DNA from: JANNRW01 sp031401815
GTDB lineage: Bacteria > Desulfobacterota > Desulfuromonadia > Geobacterales > DSM-12255
Reading direction: 5' to 3'
Length of the DNA: 6,867 nt
NCBI GenBank assembly: GCA_031401815.1
Contig: JANNRW010000035.1
Location: forward strand, 1 to 6,867
The notes beneath the pieces were generated by a model that had not been told where the DNA came from, searched no databases, and saw only the letters and a list, made by a program, of their open reading frames with translations. Position numbers and translations under genes: made by a program. This document shows, one piece after another, positions 1-6,010 of the stretch. Every line of letters starts with the position of its first letter. The first letter of the stretch is position 1.

Positions 1-1
1 C

Positions 2-61
2 AAACTGACACCGGATGAGGCTTATTTCCAAGGACTTGAAAAACTGAAACTGGTAGCCTGA
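2..61 (+). CDS. C-terminal end of an unidentified protein (partial, 5' end outside window)
   Basis: One plus-strand frame is open from base 2 to a TGA at 59-61. It encodes 19 residues ending in GLEKLKLVA. The other two plus frames hit stops almost at once. The peptide is charged and helix-like (TPDEAYFQGLEKL), as real protein tails often are, but it is too short to assign to a family. The minus strand is also open over this stretch, so the call rests mainly on composition and on the gene-free gap that follows the stop. No function is proposed. Confidence 0.45.
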   Translation, partial: KLTPDEAYFQGLEKLKLVA

Positions 62-289
62 AACCAGAAAACCACAACAACCAAGGGGCATTGCTTATTT
101 CACCCTTCAGGCTGTCTCACTAAGCCCGGCCACCTCAATCTGTTCTTCTTTCATAATACGAAGGACATTTTACAAAAAGCTTACCTGACTTTACACCCCT
201 GTTTTATGCCATGATCCCTGCGGTGGTTTTCTGCACTGAAATTTCCAACAGATAAATTCAGCGACCTATTTTTTCACAAAGGCCGGTAA

Positions 290-1318
290 ATGAGTGACAC
301 CATTTTGTTTGTAGATGACAGCAAGGTAGTTCTGGCAACAGCAAAGGATCTCTTCCTGGAGGAGGGGATACAGATTTTGACAGCTGACAGTGCCATGGAG
401 GCGCTGGAGATTTTTCAGCGGCAGGATATTGCGGTCGTTGTCTCAGACAACTGCATGCCAGGTATTTCCGGTCTTGATTTTCTTGCCCGTCTGAAAGAGC
501 TCGCCCCTGAAACAGTCAAGATCCTCATGACAGGCCATGCTGATCTCCCCAGCGCTCTGGAAGCCATCAACAAGATAGGCGTTTACCGATTCCTGGTCAA
601 GCCGTGGAAAGATGAAGAGTTGGTTGAAGCTGTTCTGGAAGGGATCCGTCACCATCACCTTCTTGATTCCCTGCGCAAGGAGAAGGAGGATGTGCTCTGT
701 TCACTGGCGCAAGCCATCGAGTTGAAAGATCCTTCAACAAGAGGGCATTGTGACCGCGTCGCCATTTTCGCCCTGCTTATTGCCGATGTGCTGCAGTTGT
801 CCAAAAACGTCAAGCGGGAGATACAATACGGCAGCTGGCTTCATGATTGCGGCAAGATCGGGATATCCGAGGCGATTTTAAACGGTAGCCAGCAGTTGAG
901 TGAAGAAGAGTATGTTGTCATGCAACAGCATTCGGGCTGGGGGGCTGATGTTGCGGCAAAGGCCAATCTTTCCCAGATGGTGCGCAACATCATTCACTAT
1001 CATCATGAAAAATACGACGGCAGTGGCTACCCTACCGGTATCTCCGGCAGTGAAATCCCTCTGGAGGCGAGAATAGTGGCTGTGGCGGATGTCTATGATG
1101 CACTCATGACCGACCGTCCTTACCGCAAAAAACATACCCATGAGGAGACGGTCGCTATTTTAAAGTCAATGCAGGGGAGCGCTCTTGATCCGGAACTGGT
1201 TGAGCTTTTTCTCTCCCTTGTCACTGTAGTAAAGCCTGACACTGATCCGCTTCCTGACACTGATCCGCTTCCTGCTGCTGCGGCGAAGGCAACTGACTTC
1301 ATACAGAGCGAGGAATAA
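290..1318 (+). CDS. Response regulator with HD-GYP domain (RpfG-like cyclic di-GMP phosphodiesterase)
   Basis: This 342-residue cytoplasmic two-component regulator has a receiver domain (about 1-120) and an HD-GYP domain (about 130-310). The receiver keeps the acidic pair D9/D10, phospho-acceptor D53, T81 and K104 (in FLVKPW), so it should be phosphorylated by a histidine kinase. The output domain keeps the family's metal and catalytic residues: H153, H185-D186, K189, H214, H238-H239, D267, plus the GYP signature in HHEKYDGSGYP (238-248). The expected activity is hydrolysis of cyclic di-GMP. The ATG has an AAAGG ribosome site (278-282) seven bases upstream. The low-complexity tail (from about 316) contains a duplicated PDTDPL unit. 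The gene stands alone: 228 bases separate it from the previous stop, with no convincing promoter or terminator seen there, and it converges with mqnD with a 20-base overlap. No partner kinase is in view. The domain call is firm; the physiological role is unknown. Confidence 0.93.
   Translation: MSDTILFVDDSKVVLATAKDLFLEEGIQILTADSAMEALEIFQRQDIAVVVSDNCMPGISGLDFLARLKELAPETVKILMTGHADLPSALEAINKIGVYRFLVKPWKDEELVEAVLEGIRHHHLLDSLRKEKEDVLCSLAQAIELKDPSTRGHCDRVAIFALLIADVLQLSKNVKREIQYGSWLHDCGKIGISEAILNGSQQLSEEEYVVMQQHSGWGADVAAKANLSQMVRNIIHYHHEKYDGSGYPTGISGSEIPLEARIVAVADVYDALMTDRPYRKKHTHEETVAILKSMQGSALDPELVELFLSLVTVVKPDTDPLPDTDPLPAAAAKATDFIQSEE
1235..1270 (+). repeat. 18-base perfect tandem duplication in the HD-GYP gene tail
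   Basis: The unit CCTGACACTGATCCGCTT occurs at 1235-1252 and again at 1253-1270, followed by a four-base start of a third copy. It is in frame and encodes PDTDPL twice (residues 316-327), in the poorly structured tail after the HD-GYP domain. Each gain or loss of a copy would keep the reading frame. Confidence 0.9.
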
Positions 1319-2126
1319 TTCCCGCCTTTTCCCCTCTGACCAGCAAAGTATTTACGGCATTCAACCCCTCTTCTCCCAAATCCAGCGAAAAATCATTTAC
1401 ATAAAGATCTATATGCGCCTTGCAGACCTTATCACTCATCTCCCTTGAATGAGCCCGGATATAGCTTTGAGAAGCAAAAGGGTTGGCAAAGGCATATTTA
1501 ATGCTGGCATGAATGGCGCTGCTGACTCTCCGGATGACCTCCTCGCCAAGCGAGCGTCTGGCAATAATTCCGCCCAGCGGCAGGGGCATCCCTGTATCAC
1601 TCTCCCACCATTCGCCAAGATCCACCAGTTGAACAAGGCCCTGGTTACGGAAGGTAAATCTGGATTCGTGAATGATTACTCCGGCGGCTACCTTGCCGCT
1701 TGCCACAGCCGGGATGATTTCACTAAAGGGCATGAAAAGGAAATTGTCGAGAGCAGGGTCGAAGAGTCTTAACAGAAGGGTTGCCGTAGTGTAGCGGCCA
1801 GGCAAGGCTATCGGCTTGCCGCGAAGCATTTCAGGTGTGCAAGGTTTTTGACTGATCAGCAGCGGACCGCAGCCCCTGCCGAGGGCGCTTCCGCTTGCCA
1901 GAAGAGTGTAGCTGTCACGCAGATGCCCGTAAAGGTGGAAAGAGGTTTTGGTGATGTCGAGAGATCCTGACAAGGCCAGCATGTTAAGCGTTTCTACATC
2001 TTCGAGCCGTTCGCAGAAGCTTAGCCCTTCTGCCTTAACCATGCCGTGAACAAGCGCATGGAAAATGAAAGTGTCATTCGGACAGGGGGAGAATCCAAGT
2101 GAAAGCGGCAAGTTTTCACTCGTCAC
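1299..2126 (-). CDS. mqnD: 1,4-dihydroxy-6-naphthoate synthase (menaquinone biosynthesis, futalosine pathway)
   Basis: MqnD converts cyclic dehypoxanthine futalosine to 1,4-dihydroxy-6-naphthoate, a late step of the futalosine route to menaquinone. The protein has the periplasmic-binding-protein-like fold typical of the family. Family signatures, numbered from the GTG start at 2126, are SPCPNDTF (13-20), SGSALGRGCGPLL (78-90), IHESRFT (152-158) whose H153 is the likely catalytic histidine, and DLGEWWESDTGMPLPLGG (170-187). I chose the GTG at 2126-2124 (275 aa) because GAGGG lies five bases upstream and the codon overlaps the mqnB stop as GTGA. An ATG at 2147 would add seven residues (282 aa) but has no good ribosome site. 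Translation is therefore probably coupled to mqnB. The 3' end overlaps the convergent HD-GYP gene by 20 bases. Family assignment is strong; the start is an inference. Confidence 0.93.
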   Translation of the reverse strand: MTSENLPLSLGFSPCPNDTFIFHALVHGMVKAEGLSFCERLEDVETLNMLALSGSLDITKTSFHLYGHLRDSYTLLASGSALGRGCGPLLISQKPCTPEMLRGKPIALPGRYTTATLLLRLFDPALDNFLFMPFSEIIPAVASGKVAAGVIIHESRFTFRNQGLVQLVDLGEWWESDTGMPLPLGGIIARRSLGEEVIRRVSSAIHASIKYAFANPFASQSYIRAHSREMSDKVCKAHIDLYVNDFSLDLGEEGLNAVNTLLVRGEKAGIIPRSV

Positions 2127-2857
2127 AACAGCCCTCGTTCCAGGCATTTGAAAATAAACCTTTGCACCATCTCAACAGAGAGTGGAATATCCCATTTGGA
2201 GACATCCCGATCTTCCACCATGTTGCTTATCCCTCGCAGTTCGAGAAAACCGGTGTCGTGCAGGAGGGTTACATGCGCAATTGCAGCCCCCTCCATATTT
2301 TCGCAAATCCCTCCAAAGCGTCTGTGCAGCTCATCGCCACGGAGAGATGTGCCGCTACAGGTTGAGACAGTAATGAATTTACCCCTTCTGATCGGCAGCC
2401 CCAGAGAGACCCCGAACTGGAAAACTTTGGCAGACGCCTCCATGGAGAGCGGGAATTCGTTGCTGTAACGATTCCCTTTTCGTTCAACCGAAGGTATCCC
2501 GATCAACTCAAGGGAGTGCCACCCTTCAAGCGTGAGAACCCCTTCATCGCCATAGATTTCAGCAGTGGCAACTGCAATGTCTCCGACACGCAGACCGCTG
2601 CCACAGTAGGCTCCGCCACAGCCGGTATTGACTATGAGTCTGGGGGCAAAACGCTCAAGCAGTGAAGTGACAACAGAGGCGGCATTGACCTTGCCGATAC
2701 CTGTCAGTGCAAGATAAACCATCCCTGATGGTGAAGTTGCCCTCCATATCGGGCGAATGCAAGCTCCCGGAAGAAGTTCGGCCCGCATCTCCCGGACAAG
2801 ATGGGAAATTTCCCGCTCTGTTGCTGCTGTTATAACAATCGAATTTTTTTTGTTCAT
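2123..2857 (-). CDS. mqnB: Futalosine hydrolase (menaquinone biosynthesis)
   Basis: MqnB removes the base from futalosine to give dehypoxanthine futalosine, in the cytoplasm, two steps before MqnD. It belongs to the nucleoside phosphorylase/MTA-SAH nucleosidase superfamily. From the ATG at 2857 (244 aa) the visible motifs are VITAATERE near the N-terminus with E14, LTGIGKVNAA (51-60), NTGCGGAY (77-84), ENMEGAA (186-192) with the likely catalytic E189, and ISNMVEDRDVSKWDIP (210-225). In MTA/SAH nucleosidases the position of N212 is usually Asp; the SN form with the following RD..W fits futalosine hydrolase instead. An upstream in-frame ATG at 2926 would add 23 residues, but the best promoter lies inside that extension and family members begin close to the VITAATE strand, so 2857 is preferred. 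It has AGGAT eleven bases upstream. The stop overlaps the mqnD start. Confidence 0.9.
   Translation of the reverse strand: MNKKNSIVITAATEREISHLVREMRAELLPGACIRPIWRATSPSGMVYLALTGIGKVNAASVVTSLLERFAPRLIVNTGCGGAYCGSGLRVGDIAVATAEIYGDEGVLTLEGWHSLELIGIPSVERKGNRYSNEFPLSMEASAKVFQFGVSLGLPIRRGKFITVSTCSGTSLRGDELHRRFGGICENMEGAAIAHVTLLHDTGFLELRGISNMVEDRDVSKWDIPLSVEMVQRFIFKCLERGLL
2132..2136 (-). promoter_or_regulatory. Ribosome binding site that decides the mqnD start
   Basis: Read on the minus strand, GAGGG is followed by five bases (CTGTT) and then GTGA, which contains both the mqnD GTG and the mqnB TGA. The site lies inside the last codons of mqnB, as is usual for translationally coupled gene pairs. It favours the GTG at 2126 over the ATG at 2147, which is preceded only by an A/T-rich stretch. 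Confidence 0.65.
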
Positions 2858-2891
2858 AACTTGCCCAGATCCTGTCCTTGATAGTTGCTGT

Positions 2892-2920
2892 ACTATACCG
2901 TTATTCAGGGTTCGACACAA
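2892..2920 (-). promoter_or_regulatory. Predicted sigma-70-type promoter for mqnB-mqnD
   Basis: On the minus strand, TTGTGT (2920-2915) is followed by a 17-base spacer and TATAGT (2897-2892). The -10 box matches TATAAT at five of six positions and the spacing is optimal. Transcription would begin near 2885, leaving a leader of about 28 bases before the ATG at 2857 and excluding the longer start at 2926. This is prediction by eye only. Confidence 0.5.
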
Positions 2921-2967
2921 GAGCATGCAGAGTTATTCCTGAGAGTGCTTCATTCAGGCATTTCCGC

Positions 2968-2996
2968 TTGCATGAGAGTATTATTTCCAATATATT
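2968..2996 (+). promoter_or_regulatory. Predicted sigma-70-type promoter for the gsp operon
   Basis: TTGCAT (2968-2973), a 17-base spacer and TATATT (2991-2996) lie upstream of gspC. The -10 box matches the consensus at five of six positions, while the -35 matches at only three. Transcription would start near 3003, about 27 bases before the GTG. It sits back to back with the predicted mqnB promoter in the same 172-base divergent region, with roughly 118 bases between the two expected start points. Confidence 0.4.
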
Positions 2997-3029
2997 TGCA
3001 GCATTTATAACCCTCAGAAAAGGCTATAT

Positions 3030-3911
3030 GTGAACAGAAGTCTGCTCCCGATAAATATTGCAGTTACCCTCTTAATAATTGCGCTCCTGGCTCTTATTGC
3101 CTCTGACATAGCTTCATACCGTATCGACCAACTCTTTCCGAAGACAGCTGTCAACCTCTCGACGCAGCCACAACCTGCTGTAGTATCTGAAGAGCTGGCT
3201 GCTTTTGCTCCTGTTTTGGAAAAGGGGCTGTTCGGAAAGGCTACCCAGGGGAAGCTGACACCTATTATTGCTGCAACTCCAGAGGCAAAAACAGCAGCTT
3301 TTGCACCGACTGATTTTACCCTTTTGGGAACAGTAACAGGTACTTTCCGGGAAACATTTGCCCTTATTCTTAAAATCAGCTCCAAAGAAGAGAGGGTTTT
3401 CCGGCTGGGGGACAATGTTTTCAGCATTGGCACACTTGCTATGGTAAGGAAAGAGTATGTGGAGATACAGTCCGGTGGGACAAGAGTAAAAATTGTCTCA
3501 CCAACAGCAGTTGAGGCTGTGCAGACAAAGCCCACAGCAACTATTCACCCTCCGGCAGCTTCTTCAGGCAGCCTGGCGACCTCTTCAGGAGCAGGCAGTT
3601 ATGTAATTGACCAGAGGGCACTGAATGCTTCGCTGGATAATATCGGGCAGACCATGAGCGATGCAAGGCTTCTACCCAGTATGAAGGATGGCAAGGTAGA
3701 AGGTTTTCGCGCCTCAGAGGTGAAGCCTCAAGGGATATTCGGCACAATCGGCATCAAGAATGGCGACATACTGCTCCGCATAAACGATTTTCCGATTGAT
3801 TCACCGGAAAAGGCGATTCAGTCTTTTGCATCGCTCAAAGGGCAGACACGGATACGGCTCGATCTTATTAGGGATGGACAGCCAACGACTTTTAATTATG
3901 AAATAAGGTAA
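3030..3911 (+). CDS. gspC: Type II secretion system inner-membrane protein GspC, with PDZ domain
   Basis: GspC links the inner-membrane platform of the type II secretion system to the GspD secretin. The 293-residue protein has a short cytoplasmic N-terminus, one transmembrane helix (about 8-26, very rich in I/L/A) and a periplasmic part. Residues about 60-156 fit the homology region: an LFG motif (67-69) followed by FTLLGTVTG (96-104) and RVFRLGDNVFSIGTL (122-136), the usual beta-rich pattern of that domain. An A/S/T/P-rich linker (157-190) leads to a C-terminal PDZ domain (about 192-293) with GIFGTIGIKNGDILLRIN (235-252). The start is GTG with AAGG seven bases upstream; the overlapping ATG at 3028 is in another frame and stops immediately. 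It is the first gene of the gsp run, but the gap to gspD is unusually long and holds an inverted repeat. Assignment rests on topology, domain order and neighbours. Confidence 0.9.
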   Translation: MNRSLLPINIAVTLLIIALLALIASDIASYRIDQLFPKTAVNLSTQPQPAVVSEELAAFAPVLEKGLFGKATQGKLTPIIAATPEAKTAAFAPTDFTLLGTVTGTFRETFALILKISSKEERVFRLGDNVFSIGTLAMVRKEYVEIQSGGTRVKIVSPTAVEAVQTKPTATIHPPAASSGSLATSSGAGSYVIDQRALNASLDNIGQTMSDARLLPSMKDGKVEGFRASEVKPQGIFGTIGIKNGDILLRINDFPIDSPEKAIQSFASLKGQTRIRLDLIRDGQPTTFNYEIR

Positions 3912-3914
3912 CTA

Positions 3915-4033
3915 CTCAGGTTGATAGACTGAAGGCTGAAGACTGTTAGGTAAACCTCTACAAAATCAGCAAAGACGAGTTATACGAGTCTGGTTTAACC
4001 TTCAGCCTTCAGTCTTCAGCCTCAATACCTGAG
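3915..4033. repeat. Imperfect inverted repeat with CTGAAG heptads between gspC and gspD
   Basis: Two 42-base arms (3915-3956 and 3992-4033) are imperfect reverse complements around a 35-base centre, identical at roughly 70 percent of positions. The outer ends CTCAGGT/ACCTGAG match perfectly. In a register shifted by seven bases the arms share a perfect 16-base match (3926-3941 with 4000-4015). The shift works because each arm is built from a seven-base unit, CTGAAG plus a G or A: two units and a partial on the left, three in the right arm read in reverse complement. No U-rich run follows, so it is not a standard terminator. It may be a REP- or MITE-like dispersed element, or an RNA hairpin that tunes expression between the two genes. 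No open reading frame of note fills the gap. Confidence 0.75.
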
Positions 4034-4104
4034 CATATACGAAATCAGGTGAATAACTGACTACTCGACAGACTCTCTTTAAACCTGCTCCCCGGGGGAT
4101 TTTT

Positions 4105-5991
4105 GTGAAACGACATTTAACTGCGTCATTATTGATTTTTCTGCTCTTGGCTCCCTGTTCTTCTTTTGCCAAAGGGGTCATCCTCAACTTTACCGATGTT
4201 GACATAGCTACCATGGTGAAGTTTATCAGCGATCTTACGGGAAAGAACTTTGTCATGGATGAACGGGTTAAGGGGAAGATCTCCATATACTCTCCAGCCA
4301 AACTTTCAAGTGACGAAGCCTTTAATGTATTCACTTCAGTTCTGGAGTTAAAGGGCTTTACCCTGATCCAGGTCGGCAAGGTCTACAAGATAGTCCCCCT
4401 CTCTTCAGTCAGGCAGTCCGGAACAAGGCTCTACAATGAGGATGAGACAGCTCCTGTAAATGAGTCGTACGTTGCCAGAGTCGTCCCTCTTGATAATATT
4501 GCGGTACAGGAGGCAGTTGCCTTCTTGCAGCCGATGGTCTCAAAGGATGGTCACGTCTCGGCATTTGGTCCGGCAAACATGCTTTTAGTGATTGATTCTT
4601 CCGTTAATATGAAGAAAGTTCTCGATATTCTGAAGGTGATTGATGTTGAAAAGCGGAGGGATGCTGCGGAGCTGCTCTACCTTAAAAACGGCTCCGCAGA
4701 AAGCATCGCCAAGACCGTTCAGGAGTGGCTTGCAGGCAAATCCCCCAAACCTCAAGGCCAGGCTGTTTCTCCTATCGGTGCAACAGTATCTGCTGACATC
4801 CGTTTGAACGCCCTGCTTCTTTTCGGAAGCGAAAAAGACAAGGAAGATATCAGGAAACTGGTCGCACTGATTGATGTTGCGCCTCCCAATACCAGCAGCA
4901 AGGTTAATGTCTACTCCCTGGAAAATGCAGATGCAACAGAAGTTGCCAAAGTGCTTGAAGGAGTAGTCAAGGGGATGGTTACTGCGCTGCCCGGCCAGCA
5001 GGGAGCAGCAGCACAGCAGTCCCCGTTTGACAGCGGCAAGATCACAATCACACCGGACAAGGCGTCAAATGCCCTGATAATCATGGCCTCTCCGGCCGAC
5101 TACCAGAACCTTTTGCAGGTCATTCAAAAACTTGACAAGAGGCGCCGCCAGGTCTCGGTACAGGCGATTATCGCAGAAGTTTCACTCGACAAACTCTCTG
5201 AACTAGGCGTCCAATGGGGGGTTTTCGGGGGGGGGAGTAATAGCACCGTCTCTGTCGCAGGTGTTTACGATCCATTTGGGAGTATGACTGCTCTCCTTGC
5301 TGCTGTGGGTGCATTAAGTACTGGCGGTGTCACCAATTCCAACCTTGACTTAAAGACCCCGCTTAATTTCCCGGTCATGCTGAAGGCGCTTCAGTCAAAC
5401 GACATCATCAATGTCCTCTCAAATCCGACTATTCTTACTTCTGACAACAAGGAGGCAGAGATTTTTGTCGGTGAAAATGTCCCTTTTCTCGGTCAGTCAA
5501 CCATCAGCACAACCGGCACCCAGCAGTCGATAGAACGAAAAGATACCGGTATCACGCTAAAGATTACGCCTCAGATAAACGAGGGTGATTACATCAAGCT
5601 CGACATCTCCGAAGAGATCTCCTCCTTAAAAGATGTCATCAAGCTTGGAATCAACTCTACCGACAGATCAACAACCAAACGTTCTGCCAAAACATCGGTG
5701 GTTGTTAAAAATAATGAAACTGTGGCTATTGGCGGACTTATAAATGAAACTGATCAGGAGATTATCACTAAAGTTCCTCTTCTGGGAGACATCCCTGTTC
5801 TTGGCTGGCTTTTCAAATCCAAAAGCACGCAGAGAAAGAAAACAAATCTGATTCTTCTTCTGACTCCCCGGGTAATAAAGGATGAGCGTGACCAGGCTGA
5901 ATCGTCTGCCCGGCAGAAGGAGCTCTTCAACAATGCTATCAAGCGGACAGAACCGCTCAATATGCTTAACGAACCGTTGGTAAAACCGTAA
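4105..5991 (+). CDS. gspD: Type II secretion system outer-membrane secretin GspD
   Basis: GspD forms the multimeric outer-membrane channel through which folded proteins leave the periplasm. The 628-residue product starts with a signal peptide (MKRH, hydrophobic core 6-16, likely cleavage after SSFA at 23). An N0 domain follows (about 24-102, ILNFTDVDIATMVKFISDLT), then N1 to N3 repeats (about 121-183, 185-258, 265-345) and the secretin core (about 350-593), with VLSNPTILTSDNKEAEIFVG (437-456) and VPLLGDIPVLGWLF (557-570). Only about 35 residues follow the core, so a pilotin-binding S-domain appears absent or short. The start is GTG, preceded by GGGGGA (4094-4099) five bases upstream. The cysteine in LAPC is not a lipobox because Pro occupies the -1 position. 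G6 and G9 runs lie within the secretin core. It lies 193 bases after gspC and 19 bases before gspE. N-domain limits are approximate. Confidence 0.96.
   Translation: MKRHLTASLLIFLLLAPCSSFAKGVILNFTDVDIATMVKFISDLTGKNFVMDERVKGKISIYSPAKLSSDEAFNVFTSVLELKGFTLIQVGKVYKIVPLSSVRQSGTRLYNEDETAPVNESYVARVVPLDNIAVQEAVAFLQPMVSKDGHVSAFGPANMLLVIDSSVNMKKVLDILKVIDVEKRRDAAELLYLKNGSAESIAKTVQEWLAGKSPKPQGQAVSPIGATVSADIRLNALLLFGSEKDKEDIRKLVALIDVAPPNTSSKVNVYSLENADATEVAKVLEGVVKGMVTALPGQQGAAAQQSPFDSGKITITPDKASNALIIMASPADYQNLLQVIQKLDKRRRQVSVQAIIAEVSLDKLSELGVQWGVFGGGSNSTVSVAGVYDPFGSMTALLAAVGALSTGGVTNSNLDLKTPLNFPVMLKALQSNDIINVLSNPTILTSDNKEAEIFVGENVPFLGQSTISTTGTQQSIERKDTGITLKITPQINEGDYIKLDISEEISSLKDVIKLGINSTDRSTTKRSAKTSVVVKNNETVAIGGLINETDQEIITKVPLLGDIPVLGWLFKSKSTQRKKTNLILLLTPRVIKDERDQAESSARQKELFNNAIKRTEPLNMLNEPLVKP
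5216..5235 (+). repeat. G6 and G9 homopolymer runs inside gspD
   Basis: Six G (5216-5221) and nine G (5227-5235) are separated by TTTTC. The G9 run encodes three consecutive glycines (375-377) early in the secretin core. The frame is intact here. Such runs are prone to slippage in replication and to miscounting by sequencers; a one-base change would truncate GspD after about 60 percent of its length. Confidence 0.9.
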
Positions 5992-6010
5992 TCCGTACAA
6001 ATGGATAAAC

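Noticed and set aside
221..236. A sigma-54 promoter upstream of the HD-GYP gene
   Set aside because: GG and GC elements are present but their spacing (six or nine bases) is not the required ten.
1235..1270. Start of a CRISPR-like array
   Set aside because: The two copies are directly adjacent without spacers and are in frame inside a gene.
1449..2468. Plus-strand open frames across the mqnD and mqnB region
   Set aside because: They overlap one another, show no recognisable domains, and lie opposite two well-supported enzymes.
3028..3033. ATG at 3028 as the gspC start
   Set aside because: It is in a different frame and is followed at once by TGA; the GTG at 3030 opens the GspC frame.
3915..4033. 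The gspC-gspD inverted repeat as a rho-independent terminator
   Set aside because: The right arm is followed by mixed sequence with no T-run, the centre is 35 bases, and gspD and gspE downstream look like members of the same operon.
4090..4104. CCCCGGGGG followed by ATTTTT just before gspD as a terminator
   Set aside because: The G and C runs abut with no loop, so no hairpin forms; the G-run is better explained as the gspD ribosome binding site.
4144..4164. Lipoprotein signal in GspD
   Set aside because: The cysteine is preceded by Leu-Ala-Pro; Pro at the -1 position does not fit a lipobox, so ordinary signal-peptidase cleavage after SSFA is more likely.
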